64,000 nucleotides of DNA from RGIG3701 sp031553595 (GTDB lineage: Bacteria; Planctomycetota; Planctomycetia; Pirellulales; Thermoguttaceae): NCBI GenBank assembly GCA_031553595.1, contig JAVBLI010000007.1, positions 1 to 64,000 on the forward strand, read 5' to 3'. This document shows positions 15,825 through 25,028 of this stretch, piece after piece. The notes below the pieces were generated by a model. The model ran no database searches. It was not told the DNA's origin and was given only the letters and a program-made list of their open reading frames with translations. Made by a program: the position numbers and the translations under genes. The stretch's first letter is position 1, and each line of letters opens with the position of its first letter.

Positions 15825-17264
15825 TTATGCCCAGGCGTCATGCTGCATCTGGAGGTCGCGCCGCGTGCTGTTTTCCGCCGCCGTGATCGCGTCCTGGCCG
15901 AGAATCCACCGCGCCAGGCGGGGGACGCTGGCGATTTCGATATCTTCCGGCACATTCTGGCCGTTCGTCACGTAACTGACCGGCAGTTGAGCCGACTGCA
16001 GCAGCGGGAGGATATTCCCCAGCCCCGCGGCTTCATCCAGTTTCGTGATGATGAGGGAAGTCGTCCCGACCACGGAAAACCTTTCCGCCGTCTGCTGCAG
16101 GACGCGCGGCCGGGCCGTGCTGGAAAGCACCAGATGCACCTCATCCGCGCCGGCTTCCTGTAAATACGAGCGTAATTCATGAATCCGCATGTCATCCCCC
16201 TGACTGCGGCCCGTGGTATCCATCAGGACCAGGTCGAAATCCGTCATCCGCCGCACGGCTTCATGAATCTCCCGCGGGGAAGACACCACGTGCATGGGCA
16301 CGTTAATGATGTCCGAATAAATCTTGAGTTGTTCCACCGCCGCGACGCGGAATGTGTCCAGCGTAATGAGGCCCACGCGGCAATTCTTGCGGAGTTTGTA
16401 ATGGGCGGCGAGTTTCGCGATGGTCGTGGTTTTCCCCACACCCGTGGGCCCCACCAGTGCCACCAGCCGGCAGCGATTTTCCGTCACCTGAATCGGCCCG
16501 GACACCCGCAGGTCGGCCTCCACGATTTCCGTTAATTTGTTGCGTAAGAGGGCAGCGTCCACATCCGCCGTGCGGGTGGCGGAGGAGGAAGACTCGGAAA
16601 TGCCCAGGGCCGCGGCGGATTTTCGCAAGCGGTCCAGCAGACCGTGCGCGACGAGATCATCCAGATCCGCTTCAATTAAATCGGCGTAAATCCGCAGGAA
16701 AACGTCTTTCATGCGGGGGGAAAAAGTGTCAGCCGCCGCGGAACGCGTTTCGCCGGCAATTCCCGGCGTTTTATGGAAGGAGAAACGGTCGGCGCCGAAA
16801 TGCGTCAGGCCGGGAGCGTCGCCGCGGGGATTCCATAACGCGGACAGATCCATGGTCGGTGTCTGCCACGGTGCATTTTCACGCTTCCCGCCCTGAATTT
16901 CACCGAAGATCCCCCCCTGGTTTCTCCCGAAAATACCGCCCGGCATCCCGCCAGCGGACTCCACCGGGAATGTCTCCGGGAACGTTTTTTTCGGCAAGAG
17001 GCTTTCTTGTGATGCGGAAGCGTTTTCCAGTGAAAAAGAATGCGAAATGCCGGGACGCGCCGGGGTTGGAGACGAAAATCGCTGCGGCACATTCACATCC
17101 GGGGACGCCTGCACTTCCACCTGCGTTTCGCCGCGCAAAAGCCCGAAAAAGCGGGACGTACGGACTTCACGTGTCTGGAGAATCGCCGCCAGCGGGCCAA
17201 GTTCTTCCCGCACCCGCTGAAGCGCTTCCTGCATGTTTTTCGCCCGGAATGTTTTTACTTCCAC
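15825..17264 (-). CDS. flhF: Flagellar biosynthesis SRP-like GTPase FlhF
   Basis: 479 residues from a GTG at 17264. This start gives the family N-terminus VEVKTFRAKNMQEALQRVRE (initiator Met in the protein). The upstream ATG at 17390 adds 42 residues that are not family-like, but it cannot be excluded. A long low-complexity linker (about 80-215) joins an N domain to the SRP-type G domain: P-loop VGPTGVGKTTT, DTFRVAAVEQL, the DTTGRSQGDD motif and TKLDEAAGLGNIL. FlhF positions the flagellum and recruits early basal-body parts at the membrane. fliA follows 256 bp downstream on the same strand, after the mini-array. Confidence 0.92.
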   Translation of the reverse strand: MEVKTFRAKNMQEALQRVREELGPLAAILQTREVRTSRFFGLLRGETQVEVQASPDVNVPQRFSSPTPARPGISHSFSLENASASQESLLPKKTFPETFPVESAGGMPGGIFGRNQGGIFGEIQGGKRENAPWQTPTMDLSALWNPRGDAPGLTHFGADRFSFHKTPGIAGETRSAAADTFSPRMKDVFLRIYADLIEADLDDLVAHGLLDRLRKSAAALGISESSSSATRTADVDAALLRNKLTEIVEADLRVSGPIQVTENRCRLVALVGPTGVGKTTTIAKLAAHYKLRKNCRVGLITLDTFRVAAVEQLKIYSDIINVPMHVVSSPREIHEAVRRMTDFDLVLMDTTGRSQGDDMRIHELRSYLQEAGADEVHLVLSSTARPRVLQQTAERFSVVGTTSLIITKLDEAAGLGNILPLLQSAQLPVSYVTNGQNVPEDIEIASVPRLARWILGQDAITAAENSTRRDLQMQHDAWA

Positions 17265-17478
17265 CGTCTCACCCTGTGATTTTCCGTCAGAATAAATGAA
17301 ATTTTCTGAATCGTTGAACGTCACAGGGAGGGTAACAATTTTCGCCCATTCACGCAAGAGCGATTTTTGAAAAAAGTGGGAATGCAACAAAAATCGCCGC
17401 TGGAGAAGTTTCTCGCCGCCACGAGAGGTAATTATTCGTTTATTTCTATCTTTTTTGTGTGCATCTGTTATTTTTTAC

Positions 17479-17507
17479 TTGTTTTTTTAGGAAGATAATG
17501 TTAAAAT
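17479..17507 (+). promoter_or_regulatory. Promoter of the DUF2339 gene
   Basis: TTGTTT and TAAAAT with a 17-bp spacer, 44 bp before the ATG at 17552. Confidence 0.45.
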
Positions 17508-17551
17508 AGGAATGTTGGTCATACGTAATCGATTTTTGGGAGGAGATACTC

Positions 17552-20152
17552 ATGGAAACCATCATCATCGTTTGTTTGCTGGTAATCGCAGGACTTTTAA
17601 CAGCGATCATCACTTCCCTGTGTCAGAGTGCCAATTCCATTTCGGACTCGGCAGCGAAGATGACGAAGGATATTTCGAAAATTCTGGATGTCATAAACCA
17701 GACCCGGCTGGACGCGCTGCGGACGCAGAAGCGGCCGGAGGATGTGCGGCAGACGGCGGCGTCCCCGGAGATAGTAAAGACACCGGAGGAGAAGATCCAG
17801 GAGAAAATCGGCGAGCGAAAAACGCCCGCGCCCGTACATGCTCATCCGCAGGCACCTGACGTGGGTGTGCAGGTGGAACGCACAGTGCGAAAGCTGGAAG
17901 CAGAGGAAAAATGGCGGCCCGCGGAAAATCCAGTGGAAAAAATGCAGACGCCCGGCATGCCCCCGATTCCCGTGGTGCCCGTGCAGCCGGAAATGAAAAC
18001 GGAAATGACGCCGGAGGTGAAAAAGGAAGAAACGCCGCCAGTCCCGCTGGCGGTGAAGGCTTCTGTACCGGAGCCGGTAAAGCCCGCCATGCCGGAAGCG
18101 GTCATCGCGCCCGTGCCGCACGCGGTGTCAGCGTCCGCACCTGAAAATGTCGCTCCGGCGGTTTCTCCCACGGCGGTGCTGAAACTGGAACTGCCCGTGA
18201 CGCGCCAGACGCCCGCGGCCGAGCTGAGTTTTTCGGATGCGGCGCAGAAAAACGTAAAACCGGAGCATGAATCCGAGAAAAAACCGGATGGCGGGCGAAT
18301 TTTCATGCCGCGTCCGCAGACGGGACGGGAATCTTTCTGGGACGCGCATGCCTGGGCACTGTTTCAGAAGGGCTGGAACTGGTTTATATATGGAAAAGAG
18401 CATCTCGAGGAAGGCGACTCGGTGGAATATGTGGTCGCGGCGAACTGGATGGTGCGCATCGGCATCCTGTTCCTGATCCTCGCCACGGGATTTTTCCTGC
18501 GGTATTCCATCGAGCAGGGATGGATCAGCCCGGTTTCGCGCGTGCTGATGGCCAGCGGACTGGGTGTGAGCATGTATCTTTACGGGCTGTATCTTTTCGG
18601 CGGCAAATTGCGGCTTCTGGGTCAGGGGCTGGCGGCGGGCGGGGCCGTGGTGCTTTATTTCAGCGTGTATGCCGCGACGGAAATTTATTCGCTGATTTCG
18701 CCCACGCTGGGTTTCGTCGGCATGTCGGTCGTGACGGCCATGCTCGTGATGTCCGCACTGAAACGGGATTCCATCCTGATCGCGGTCATCGGCACGGCGG
18801 GGGCGTACTGCACGCCGATTCTCTTTAACGTGGTGCCGGTGTCCCCGGTGCCGGTGCTGGCGTACCTCGCGGTACTGGCGGCGGGCATCCTCGCCATCCG
18901 TTTCCGCCACGACTGGGTGATTCCCATGTGGATTTCGCTCATCGGCACGTACGTGCTGCTGCACCTGATCATGATGAATTTCGACTTAAGCACGCTCCAG
19001 ATGCAGACCACGCCGCGGACAGCGGGCCACCTGACGGGTATCACGCAGGACATCACGCCGGACCGGTACGGTTTTTACGCCATCCATCACGTGGAACACT
19101 TCTTTTTCGGGGAAAAAGTCGCTGAAAAACCGCTCTGGTCAGGCAGCACCATGTGCTTCGCGTGCGTGTTTTTCGTGCTGCTGCACGTGGCGGTGATGAT
19201 CCGCTCCCTGCGGGCCAGCCGGCACGGGCATAACTGGGAATTCACGCTGGTAACGCTGAATTCGCTGGCGTTTTGCGTGACCATGTACATGCTCATCATG
19301 AAATTCGCGCCGCTGCAGTACGCGTCCTGGGTGCCGGGCGGGCTGGGCGTGTTTTTCCTCCTGCACGCGATTTATTTCTGGCGGCGAAACGACATGCGCG
19401 TCTGGCAGATCATCAGCCTGAGCATGGCGATCATGTATTTCGCGATTCTCGTGCCCACGTATTTCAGTGAAACGCGGATGTGGATTCTGCCGTGCTGGGC
19501 GATTGAGGCGGCGGTGCTGATGTGGGCCGGGCGGAAACTCGAAAGCCGGAACATGGTGCGGGTGGCCACGGCCATGCTCGCGCTGATTTTAGTCGGCAGC
19601 TCGCTGGAAATGATGAACGTTTACGTCGCCAGCCATGCCGCGCATAAGGCACACGCGTATTACCAGACGGAATCCTGCCTGCGGCTGATGCCGGAACGCT
19701 TCGCGCGGTTCCTGATCCCGGTTATCGCCGCGGCCCTGGCGGCTTACATCTGGCGGCGCGCGCCGGAAAAAACAGAAACGGCCCGGACGCTGGCCCAATT
19801 TTTCACCGTGGCCGTGGGTGTTCTGCTGTTCTTTTTCGCGAACGGCGAGACGGTGCTGAACTTCCAGGTTTATAACCGGGAGGCCACGCTGGGGGCCGTT
19901 TCCGTGCTGTGGATGGCCTTCTCGCTGGCGTGCATCGCCGGGGGCATCCTCCGCTCGATCACCGCACTGCGTTTCACCGGGCTGTGGCTTTTCGGCATCA
20001 CCGTCGCGAAAGTCCTGCTGTGGGACATGGCGCAATCCGCCGTCATTCACCGCATCATCGCGTTTTTCATCGTCGGCGTGTTAATCATGATCGGCGCAGC
20101 GCTTTACCTCCGCGCCACGCGGGGGAATGAGGAATTGACAAAGAAAGATTGA
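17552..20152 (+). CDS. Large polytopic membrane protein, DUF2339 family
   Basis: 866 residues. An N-terminal membrane anchor (IIIVCLLVIAGLLTAIITSL) is followed by a long Pro/Glu/Lys-rich linker to about residue 240. A domain of some 20-22 hydrophobic segments then begins at NWMVRIGILFLILATGFFLR and RVLMASGLGVSMYLYGLYLF, the conserved entry of DUF2339. The linker has repeated P-E-x-V-K-P-A motifs. GGAGGAG stands before the ATG. The function of the family is unknown. The pseudouridine synthase gene follows after about 55 bp, so the two may be cotranscribed. Confidence 0.85.
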   Translation: METIIIVCLLVIAGLLTAIITSLCQSANSISDSAAKMTKDISKILDVINQTRLDALRTQKRPEDVRQTAASPEIVKTPEEKIQEKIGERKTPAPVHAHPQAPDVGVQVERTVRKLEAEEKWRPAENPVEKMQTPGMPPIPVVPVQPEMKTEMTPEVKKEETPPVPLAVKASVPEPVKPAMPEAVIAPVPHAVSASAPENVAPAVSPTAVLKLELPVTRQTPAAELSFSDAAQKNVKPEHESEKKPDGGRIFMPRPQTGRESFWDAHAWALFQKGWNWFIYGKEHLEEGDSVEYVVAANWMVRIGILFLILATGFFLRYSIEQGWISPVSRVLMASGLGVSMYLYGLYLFGGKLRLLGQGLAAGGAVVLYFSVYAATEIYSLISPTLGFVGMSVVTAMLVMSALKRDSILIAVIGTAGAYCTPILFNVVPVSPVPVLAYLAVLAAGILAIRFRHDWVIPMWISLIGTYVLLHLIMMNFDLSTLQMQTTPRTAGHLTGITQDITPDRYGFYAIHHVEHFFFGEKVAEKPLWSGSTMCFACVFFVLLHVAVMIRSLRASRHGHNWEFTLVTLNSLAFCVTMYMLIMKFAPLQYASWVPGGLGVFFLLHAIYFWRRNDMRVWQIISLSMAIMYFAILVPTYFSETRMWILPCWAIEAAVLMWAGRKLESRNMVRVATAMLALILVGSSLEMMNVYVASHAAHKAHAYYQTESCLRLMPERFARFLIPVIAAALAAYIWRRAPEKTETARTLAQFFTVAVGVLLFFFANGETVLNFQVYNREATLGAVSVLWMAFSLACIAGGILRSITALRFTGLWLFGITVAKVLLWDMAQSAVIHRIIAFFIVGVLIMIGAALYLRATRGNEELTKKD

Positions 20153-20206
20153 TGGGGGATAATGGTGGGTGCAGCGTATTTCCCCATCCCCCATCCCCCA
20201 TCCCCC

Positions 20207-20869
20207 ATGCACATCATTTACGAAGACAACCATCTTTTGGTGGTGCAAAAACCGGCCGGGCTGCCCACCATGGGCGTGGCGGCGGGCGAGAAATCGCTGC
20301 TGACGGTGGCGAAAGATTATATCGCGAGGAAGTACGATAAACCGGGGAATGTGTACCTGGGAGTGGTGAGCCGGCTGGACACACCGACCACAGGTGTGGT
20401 GGTGATCGCGCGGACGAGTAAGGCAGCGGACCGGCTGAATCAGCAGTTCCGGGAGCATACGGTGCGGAAGATTTATCGGACGGTGGTGGCCGGGCATTTT
20501 CCGGAAGGTGAAGAAAGCGGCACATTCACGGACATGATCGCCGAGGAAAGCCGGCACCGGAAGATGTTCATCACGCGGGACGCGGACACCGCGGCGGTAA
20601 AAGGCGTGCTACATTACCGGGTGCTAAAACGTTTCCCGGCCCACACGCTGCTGGAAATTCGGCTGGAAACCGGGCGGAAACACCAGATTCGCGTCCAGAT
20701 GCAGTACCACGGACACCCGATCGTCGGAGACCGCAAGTACGGCTCGCGCGACCCGTTCCCCGTGGGCATCGCGCTGCACGCCGCGGAGCTGACGCTCAGG
20801 CATCCCGTCACGCAGGAAGAAATGACCTTCACCGCCCCGCTGCCGGGCTCGTGGCGGAAGTGGGAGTGA
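20207..20869 (+). CDS. RluA-family pseudouridine synthase
   Basis: 220 residues, starting MHIIYEDNHLLVVQKPAGLP, the typical entry of the catalytic core without an S4 domain. The catalytic Asp lies in VSRLDTPTTGVVVIART (motif R-L-D). KIYRTVVAGHFP and the C-terminal LETGRKHQIRVQMQYHGHPI with GDRKYG complete the fold. It isomerises uridine in rRNA or tRNA; which position is not decidable here. The in-frame ATG at 20162 would add low-complexity PIPHPPSP and is rejected. Confidence 0.9.
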   Translation: MHIIYEDNHLLVVQKPAGLPTMGVAAGEKSLLTVAKDYIARKYDKPGNVYLGVVSRLDTPTTGVVVIARTSKAADRLNQQFREHTVRKIYRTVVAGHFPEGEESGTFTDMIAEESRHRKMFITRDADTAAVKGVLHYRVLKRFPAHTLLEIRLETGRKHQIRVQMQYHGHPIVGDRKYGSRDPFPVGIALHAAELTLRHPVTQEEMTFTAPLPGSWRKWE

Positions 20870-20872
20870 AGG

Positions 20873-20962
20873 GAATGAGGAAAAAAATGGCGCAAGCGAG
20901 CCGCCGACCTGGCACGCAACCATTCTTTATTTCTTTATTCTTTTATTTCTCATTCCTCATTT
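20873..20962. repeat. GCGCAAGCG-type AT-rich repeat, copy 1
   Basis: GGAATGAGG, then ATGGCGCAAGCGAG, then a pyrimidine-rich arm ending CTCATTCCTCATTTCC. It is similar to 53847-53938 and 61727-61775. The right end overlaps the 3' end of the moxR gene. Confidence 0.55.
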
Positions 20963-21962
20963 CCATCAGCCTCTGGATCACGTCTTCGCTGGTCACGCCT
21001 TCCGCAGCGGCGATGAAACTGGGCTGGATGCGGTGGCGGAGTACGGGCGGCGCGAGTGCCTGAATGTCTTCGCGTTCTGCGCAAAATCGGCCGTGGAGCA
21101 TGGCGCGGGCTTTCGCGCCGAGGATCAGACACTGCCCGGCACGCGGCCCGGCCCCCCACGCCACGTACTTGTGAATCCAGCGGGCCAACTCTCCTTCCGC
21201 ACCGGATTTCGCGTCTGGCTGTGTTTCAGGCCGACTCCGCCGACAGAGCTCGCAAGCATACCGCAGCACGCTTTCCGCCACGGGCACCCGCCGCACCAGC
21301 GCCGCCGCCAGGGCCAGTAATTCCGCGTCCATCACCGGCTGGACTTCCGCCTCCGCCGTCCCGGTGGTGTGCAGCAGAATGTTCATTTCCTCCTGGGCCG
21401 ACGGATACTCCACACGCGTCTTGAACATGAACCGGTCAAGCTGCGCTTCCGGCAGCGGATACGTGCCCTCCTGCTCCAGCGGATTTTGCGTGGCCAGCAC
21501 GAAAAACGGCACAGGCAGCGGATGCCGCGTCCGGCCGACGGTCACCTGCCGCTCCTGCATGGCTTCCAGCAGGGCCGACTGCGTGCGCGGCGGCGTGCGG
21601 TTAATTTCGTCGGCCAGCAGAATGTTCGTGAAAATCGGGCCCGGCGAGAAACTCATGCCGTGCTTCTCACCGCCCTGCCCCGCCCCACCGAAAAACATCT
21701 CGCTGCCCGTAATATCTCCCGGCATCAGGTCCGGCGTACACTGCACCCGCTGAAAATCCAGCGCCAGCGCCGCCGAAATCGTCCGCACCATGAGCGTCTT
21801 CCCCAGCCCCGGCACCCCCTCCAGCAGGCAGTGGCCGTGGGCCAAAAGCGCGATGAAAATCTCCTCCAGCACACGCTCCTGGCCGATAATCACCCGCGCC
21901 GCCTGTGTGCGGATTTTGGCATAAGCGTCATGGATTTTCTGAATATTTTGAACGTCATTCAT
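20943..21962 (-). CDS. MoxR-family AAA+ ATPase
   Basis: 339 residues. Walker A is GVPGLGKT (49-56), Walker B ILLADEINR (114-122), sensor 1 is in FFVLATQNPLEQEGTYPLPE, followed by AQLDRFMFKTRVEYPS and the lid domain. MoxR ATPases act as chaperones for maturation of complexes, usually with a neighbouring DUF58 and VWA-domain protein. Those partners are not adjacent here; the nearest candidate partner type, a DUF4175-like protein, lies at 45.1 kb. The last residues overlap an AT-rich repeat. Confidence 0.93.
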   Translation of the reverse strand: MNDVQNIQKIHDAYAKIRTQAARVIIGQERVLEEIFIALLAHGHCLLEGVPGLGKTLMVRTISAALALDFQRVQCTPDLMPGDITGSEMFFGGAGQGGEKHGMSFSPGPIFTNILLADEINRTPPRTQSALLEAMQERQVTVGRTRHPLPVPFFVLATQNPLEQEGTYPLPEAQLDRFMFKTRVEYPSAQEEMNILLHTTGTAEAEVQPVMDAELLALAAALVRRVPVAESVLRYACELCRRSRPETQPDAKSGAEGELARWIHKYVAWGAGPRAGQCLILGAKARAMLHGRFCAEREDIQALAPPVLRHRIQPSFIAAAEGVTSEDVIQRLMEMRNEK

Positions 21963-22048
21963 GGTTTTTGCGTATGTAGGGGGTGAATGTGGGTGTGTGT
22001 TTTCAATTATAATATTTTTTTATGGAAATGTACAGACACGGGACAAGA

Positions 22049-22154
22049 AACAGCAGCCGGGAACGTGACCAACCGGATATTATCGCGGCGACACGAGGAA
22101 ATGACATATCGTTTGGCGATTCTTATCCCATCGCTCACGCTCCGGACTGCTGCT
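22049..22154. repeat. Palindromic intergenic element, copy 5 (variant subfamily)
   Basis: The left end AACAGCAGCCGGGAACG is kept. The right half reads GATTCTTATCCCATCGCTCA, then CGCTCCGGACTGCTGCTCCTG, a variant shared with the left arm of copy 8 at 28362. It lies between the divergent starts of moxR and the glycosyltransferase. Confidence 0.8.
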
Positions 22155-22266
22155 CCTGTGCCCTGCAGGACAAGCAGCCGGGGCTTGCGGCGTCTCCTGT
22201 TTTCGGCGATAATTAAACGGAGAATTCCCATCCCCATATCTCACGTTCCATCCCATTCAAAAACAC

Positions 22267-23862
22267 ATGTCAAATTCCCAGCCTTCCATTCCCCCCATGA
22301 ATCTGAAACTCCTTTTCGCGGTGCTTTTTACAGGATTTTTGCTGCGGATGGCGTTCCTGGTGTGGTTTTCGGGCGTCACGCCGATGATCGCGGACGAAAA
22401 GCATTACGTGGAACTGGCGGAGGAACTGGCCGTTTCCGGGAATTATATGGATCAGACGGGGTACACGTCCCTGCGGCCGCCGCTGTACCCGGCCATGGTG
22501 GCGGAGGTGTACCGTGTGGTGGGGATGGAGACGCCGGAATCCCGCGAGATGGACCGGGTGTATCATGCCGGAACGATTAAAGACGGCGTGACCGTAACCA
22601 TCGCCCCGCCCGAGCGGCGTGCCGGCATGAAAGACTTCCAGGCCGTGCGGTTTTTGCAGATTTTCATCTCCCTGGCTACCGCGTGCATGGTGTACTTCAC
22701 GGCCCGGCTGCTGCCCGAAATCATCCCCGAAAAGGGCGCGATCTGGGCGGCCGCGTTCTGCTGTTTTTATCCGTCCCTGGTGGGGCTGAATTTCCTGATT
22801 CTTTCGGAAACGCTGTTCACGTTTTTCCTGGTGATGGTCGTTTTCAGCGGTGTGAAATACCTCCGCACGGGTTCCCTGCTGGCCGCGGCGTTCCTGGGTG
22901 TGTTCATCGCGCTGGGCGCCCTGACACGGAGTATTTTATGGATGACGCCCGTTCCACTGGCGATTTTCATCCTGCTTTTCGCCAGGCCGCTGCCCCTCAG
23001 GAATCGCGTCGCGGCGGTCTGTCTGATGCTGCTTTTCGCTGGCGCGATGATGGCCCCGTGGATGATCCGGAACTCGAAAATCCAGGACACCTTCACCGCC
23101 GTCGACTGCATGAGCGGCCGGAACCTGATGATGGGGAATTTCGAGCGAACACCCATGTATAACGCGTGGGCGGCGATCGAAATTCCGTATCACGACGGCT
23201 GGCTCATGACCCTGGCACACGAATATCGCCGGGAAACCGGGAAAAGCTTTTTTGACCTCACGGACGGACAGAAAGACCGTGAGGCGGGGCGGTACGCCGT
23301 ACATTTCATGAAAACGCACCCCGGACTCACGCTGCGGCGCGACGCGGTGAAGGCGTGCTGCTTCTGGCAGATGGAGCGGAGTTTCCCGGCCGGGGCCGTG
23401 CGTAACATGTTCGGTTTCGAGCGTTTCCCCCCCGCCATGCACAAATACGCCGTGTGGGCGCTGGCGGCCGTCATCATCCTGGCTTACATTTTCCTGCTGG
23501 TGAGTGCCGTTTTCGGGATTTTTTCATGGAATCCCGGTGAAAATCCCGCCGCCGTGGATGAAAATGAGAACGCCGCCGCCAGCGCTGTCCGGCGCCAGCT
23601 CTGGCTCGTTTTCGCCTTTTTCCTGTGTATTATCCTGTATTTTTGGGCCATCCACGCCCTGATTTTCGCCCACGAGCGCTATCACCTGCCCCTGATTCCC
23701 ATTTTATGTGTTTTCGCCGCGTTTTTCTGGAGCGCCCCACGCAAAAAACTTTCCACCCTCTTTTCGCGCCCCATCCGGTGGCTCCCCGCCTGCATTTTGC
23801 TGATGATTTTATGCACTTTCTGGGGCGTGGAAATCGTGCTTAACGCAAAATGGATGTCATGA
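22267..23862 (+). CDS. GT-C (family 39-like) membrane glycosyltransferase
   Basis: 531 residues with about ten membrane segments. The first loop has ADEKHYVELAEELAVSGNYM, with the acidic D-E expected after the first helix, and SLRPPLYPAMVAEVYRVVG, the R-P-P-L-Y-P motif typical of PMT/ArnT-like enzymes that use polyprenyl-phosphate sugars. Further segments include ILSETLFTFFLVMVVFSGV. A periplasmic stretch carries NPGENPAAVDENE. It probably moves a sugar from a lipid carrier to a lipid or protein; the acceptor is unknown. ATG at 22297 is an alternative start. Palindromic elements lie on both sides. Confidence 0.8.
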   Translation: MSNSQPSIPPMNLKLLFAVLFTGFLLRMAFLVWFSGVTPMIADEKHYVELAEELAVSGNYMDQTGYTSLRPPLYPAMVAEVYRVVGMETPESREMDRVYHAGTIKDGVTVTIAPPERRAGMKDFQAVRFLQIFISLATACMVYFTARLLPEIIPEKGAIWAAAFCCFYPSLVGLNFLILSETLFTFFLVMVVFSGVKYLRTGSLLAAAFLGVFIALGALTRSILWMTPVPLAIFILLFARPLPLRNRVAAVCLMLLFAGAMMAPWMIRNSKIQDTFTAVDCMSGRNLMMGNFERTPMYNAWAAIEIPYHDGWLMTLAHEYRRETGKSFFDLTDGQKDREAGRYAVHFMKTHPGLTLRRDAVKACCFWQMERSFPAGAVRNMFGFERFPPAMHKYAVWALAAVIILAYIFLLVSAVFGIFSWNPGENPAAVDENENAAASAVRRQLWLVFAFFLCIILYFWAIHALIFAHERYHLPLIPILCVFAAFFWSAPRKKLSTLFSRPIRWLPACILLMILCTFWGVEIVLNAKWMS

Positions 23863-23884
23863 AGAAACACCCTGCGGGGGTGGA

Positions 23885-23988
23885 AACAGCAGCCGTTAGC
23901 GCAGAGACCGGATCGAAGTGGGAAAAATCCCGCCACTCTATCCGGTCTCTGCGCGTCACTGCGTTCCGCTGCGCTCCCGACTGCTGTT
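23885..23988. repeat. Palindromic intergenic element, copy 6
   Basis: AACAGCAGCCGTTAGCGCAG and ...GCGCTCCCGACTGCTGTT ends with GAGACCGGATCGAAGTGGGA against CCACTCTATCCGGTCTC inside. It sits between two convergent genes, 23 bp after the glycosyltransferase stop. Confidence 0.9.
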
Positions 23989-24017
23989 TCTTGTCAGCGC
24001 GTTTATTTACCGCTGTC

Positions 24018-25028
24018 CTACTCACCCGCCAGCGGCGGCGGCGGAAGCGGCGTGACACCCGGCGGCGGCGTTTCCACCGGCTGCGTCTTCTGCAATTCTT
24101 CCTCATACGTGCCGATATAATTCATCAGCAGGTCGCGCGTCGTGCGGAATTCCTCTTTCGTCGCCAGGGCCGCGTATTTCGGGTCCGTGGCGATCACCGC
24201 GTACCGATTTTGTAGCGTTTTCAGGGCATCCAGATTCGGCTTTCCGTTCGCCTGCTCCACCCCCGCGGGCAGCGCCAGCCACTGCTGCCACTGCGCGTCC
24301 AGCGACTGTTTCATCGTCGCGTCCGCCAACGCCAGGGCCGTGCGGATGGTTTCCAGATCATCCAGATTCACCACGCCGGCATACCGCATCATCACTTTCA
24401 CGAGCTGGGCAGCCTCCGTGGGCACCTTCCCGTCCGCGTAATACGCCTGCGTTTCCGGGGCGTCTATCCGTAGCTTGCTTCCGTCGACGGCCGCGCCGAG
24501 AAAGATACCGCGCGAACGGGAATAGGAGTAAATTTCGGAGACGAGCTGCACATCCGTGCCGGCACTTGCCTGGCGCCCGACGGGCCCCGCCGACACCGAC
24601 GCGTCCACGCCCACTGTAAACTGGCCCCGCAGCGCCGACTCCACACTCCGCCGCGTGCAAAACACCAGCACCACGTCCGCCGACTGCACGCCGGCCTGTA
24701 AGCCGAGACTGCCGCCGGTGAGCGTCAGGAAGCGCGGCGACTCCCAGTTTCCGTCTTTATCCTTCGCCACCAGCACCCCGCGGCCGTGCTGCACGCCAAC
24801 GACGAATCCGCCCTTCATCATGCCCGGGATGATTGCCACACCCTCCGCCCGCCGCAAGAGCGAGCTGGGAATGCCCTTCGCCGGGATCTGCATGATTTCA
24901 CGCAGCGTGGTGAGCGAATCCTCCACGATCATCTCCTCCTCCGCCCCGGCCCGTGCCGACGCGACCATGCCCAGCGACGCCGCCAGCGACAGTAGCATAA
25001 AACCACATGAAATAATCCTTTTATTCAT
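24018..25028 (-). CDS. Secreted SYLF-domain (Ysc84-like) protein
   Basis: 336 residues from ATG at 25028 (AAAGGAGTCGAATC upstream; the ATG at 25049 is weaker). A signal peptide MNKRIISCGFMLLSLAASLG precedes the SYLF domain: EDSLTTLREIMQIPAKGIPS, AEGVAIIPGMMKGGFVVGVQ, GRGVLVAKDKDGNWESPRFL, TLTGGSLGLQAGVQSADVVL, and VSAGPVGRQASAGTDVQLVS with EIYSYSRSRGIFLGAAVDG. SYLF domains bind phosphoinositide-type lipids in eukaryotes; the bacterial role is unclear. The C-terminus is Pro-rich (TPPPGVTPLPPPPLAGE). Its start overlaps the stop of the EF-hand gene (ATGAATAA), so the two form a coupled operon. Confidence 0.9.
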   Translation of the reverse strand: MNKRIISCGFMLLSLAASLGMVASARAGAEEEMIVEDSLTTLREIMQIPAKGIPSSLLRRAEGVAIIPGMMKGGFVVGVQHGRGVLVAKDKDGNWESPRFLTLTGGSLGLQAGVQSADVVLVFCTRRSVESALRGQFTVGVDASVSAGPVGRQASAGTDVQLVSEIYSYSRSRGIFLGAAVDGSKLRIDAPETQAYYADGKVPTEAAQLVKVMMRYAGVVNLDDLETIRTALALADATMKQSLDAQWQQWLALPAGVEQANGKPNLDALKTLQNRYAVIATDPKYAALATKEEFRTTRDLLMNYIGTYEEELQKTQPVETPPPGVTPLPPPPLAGE

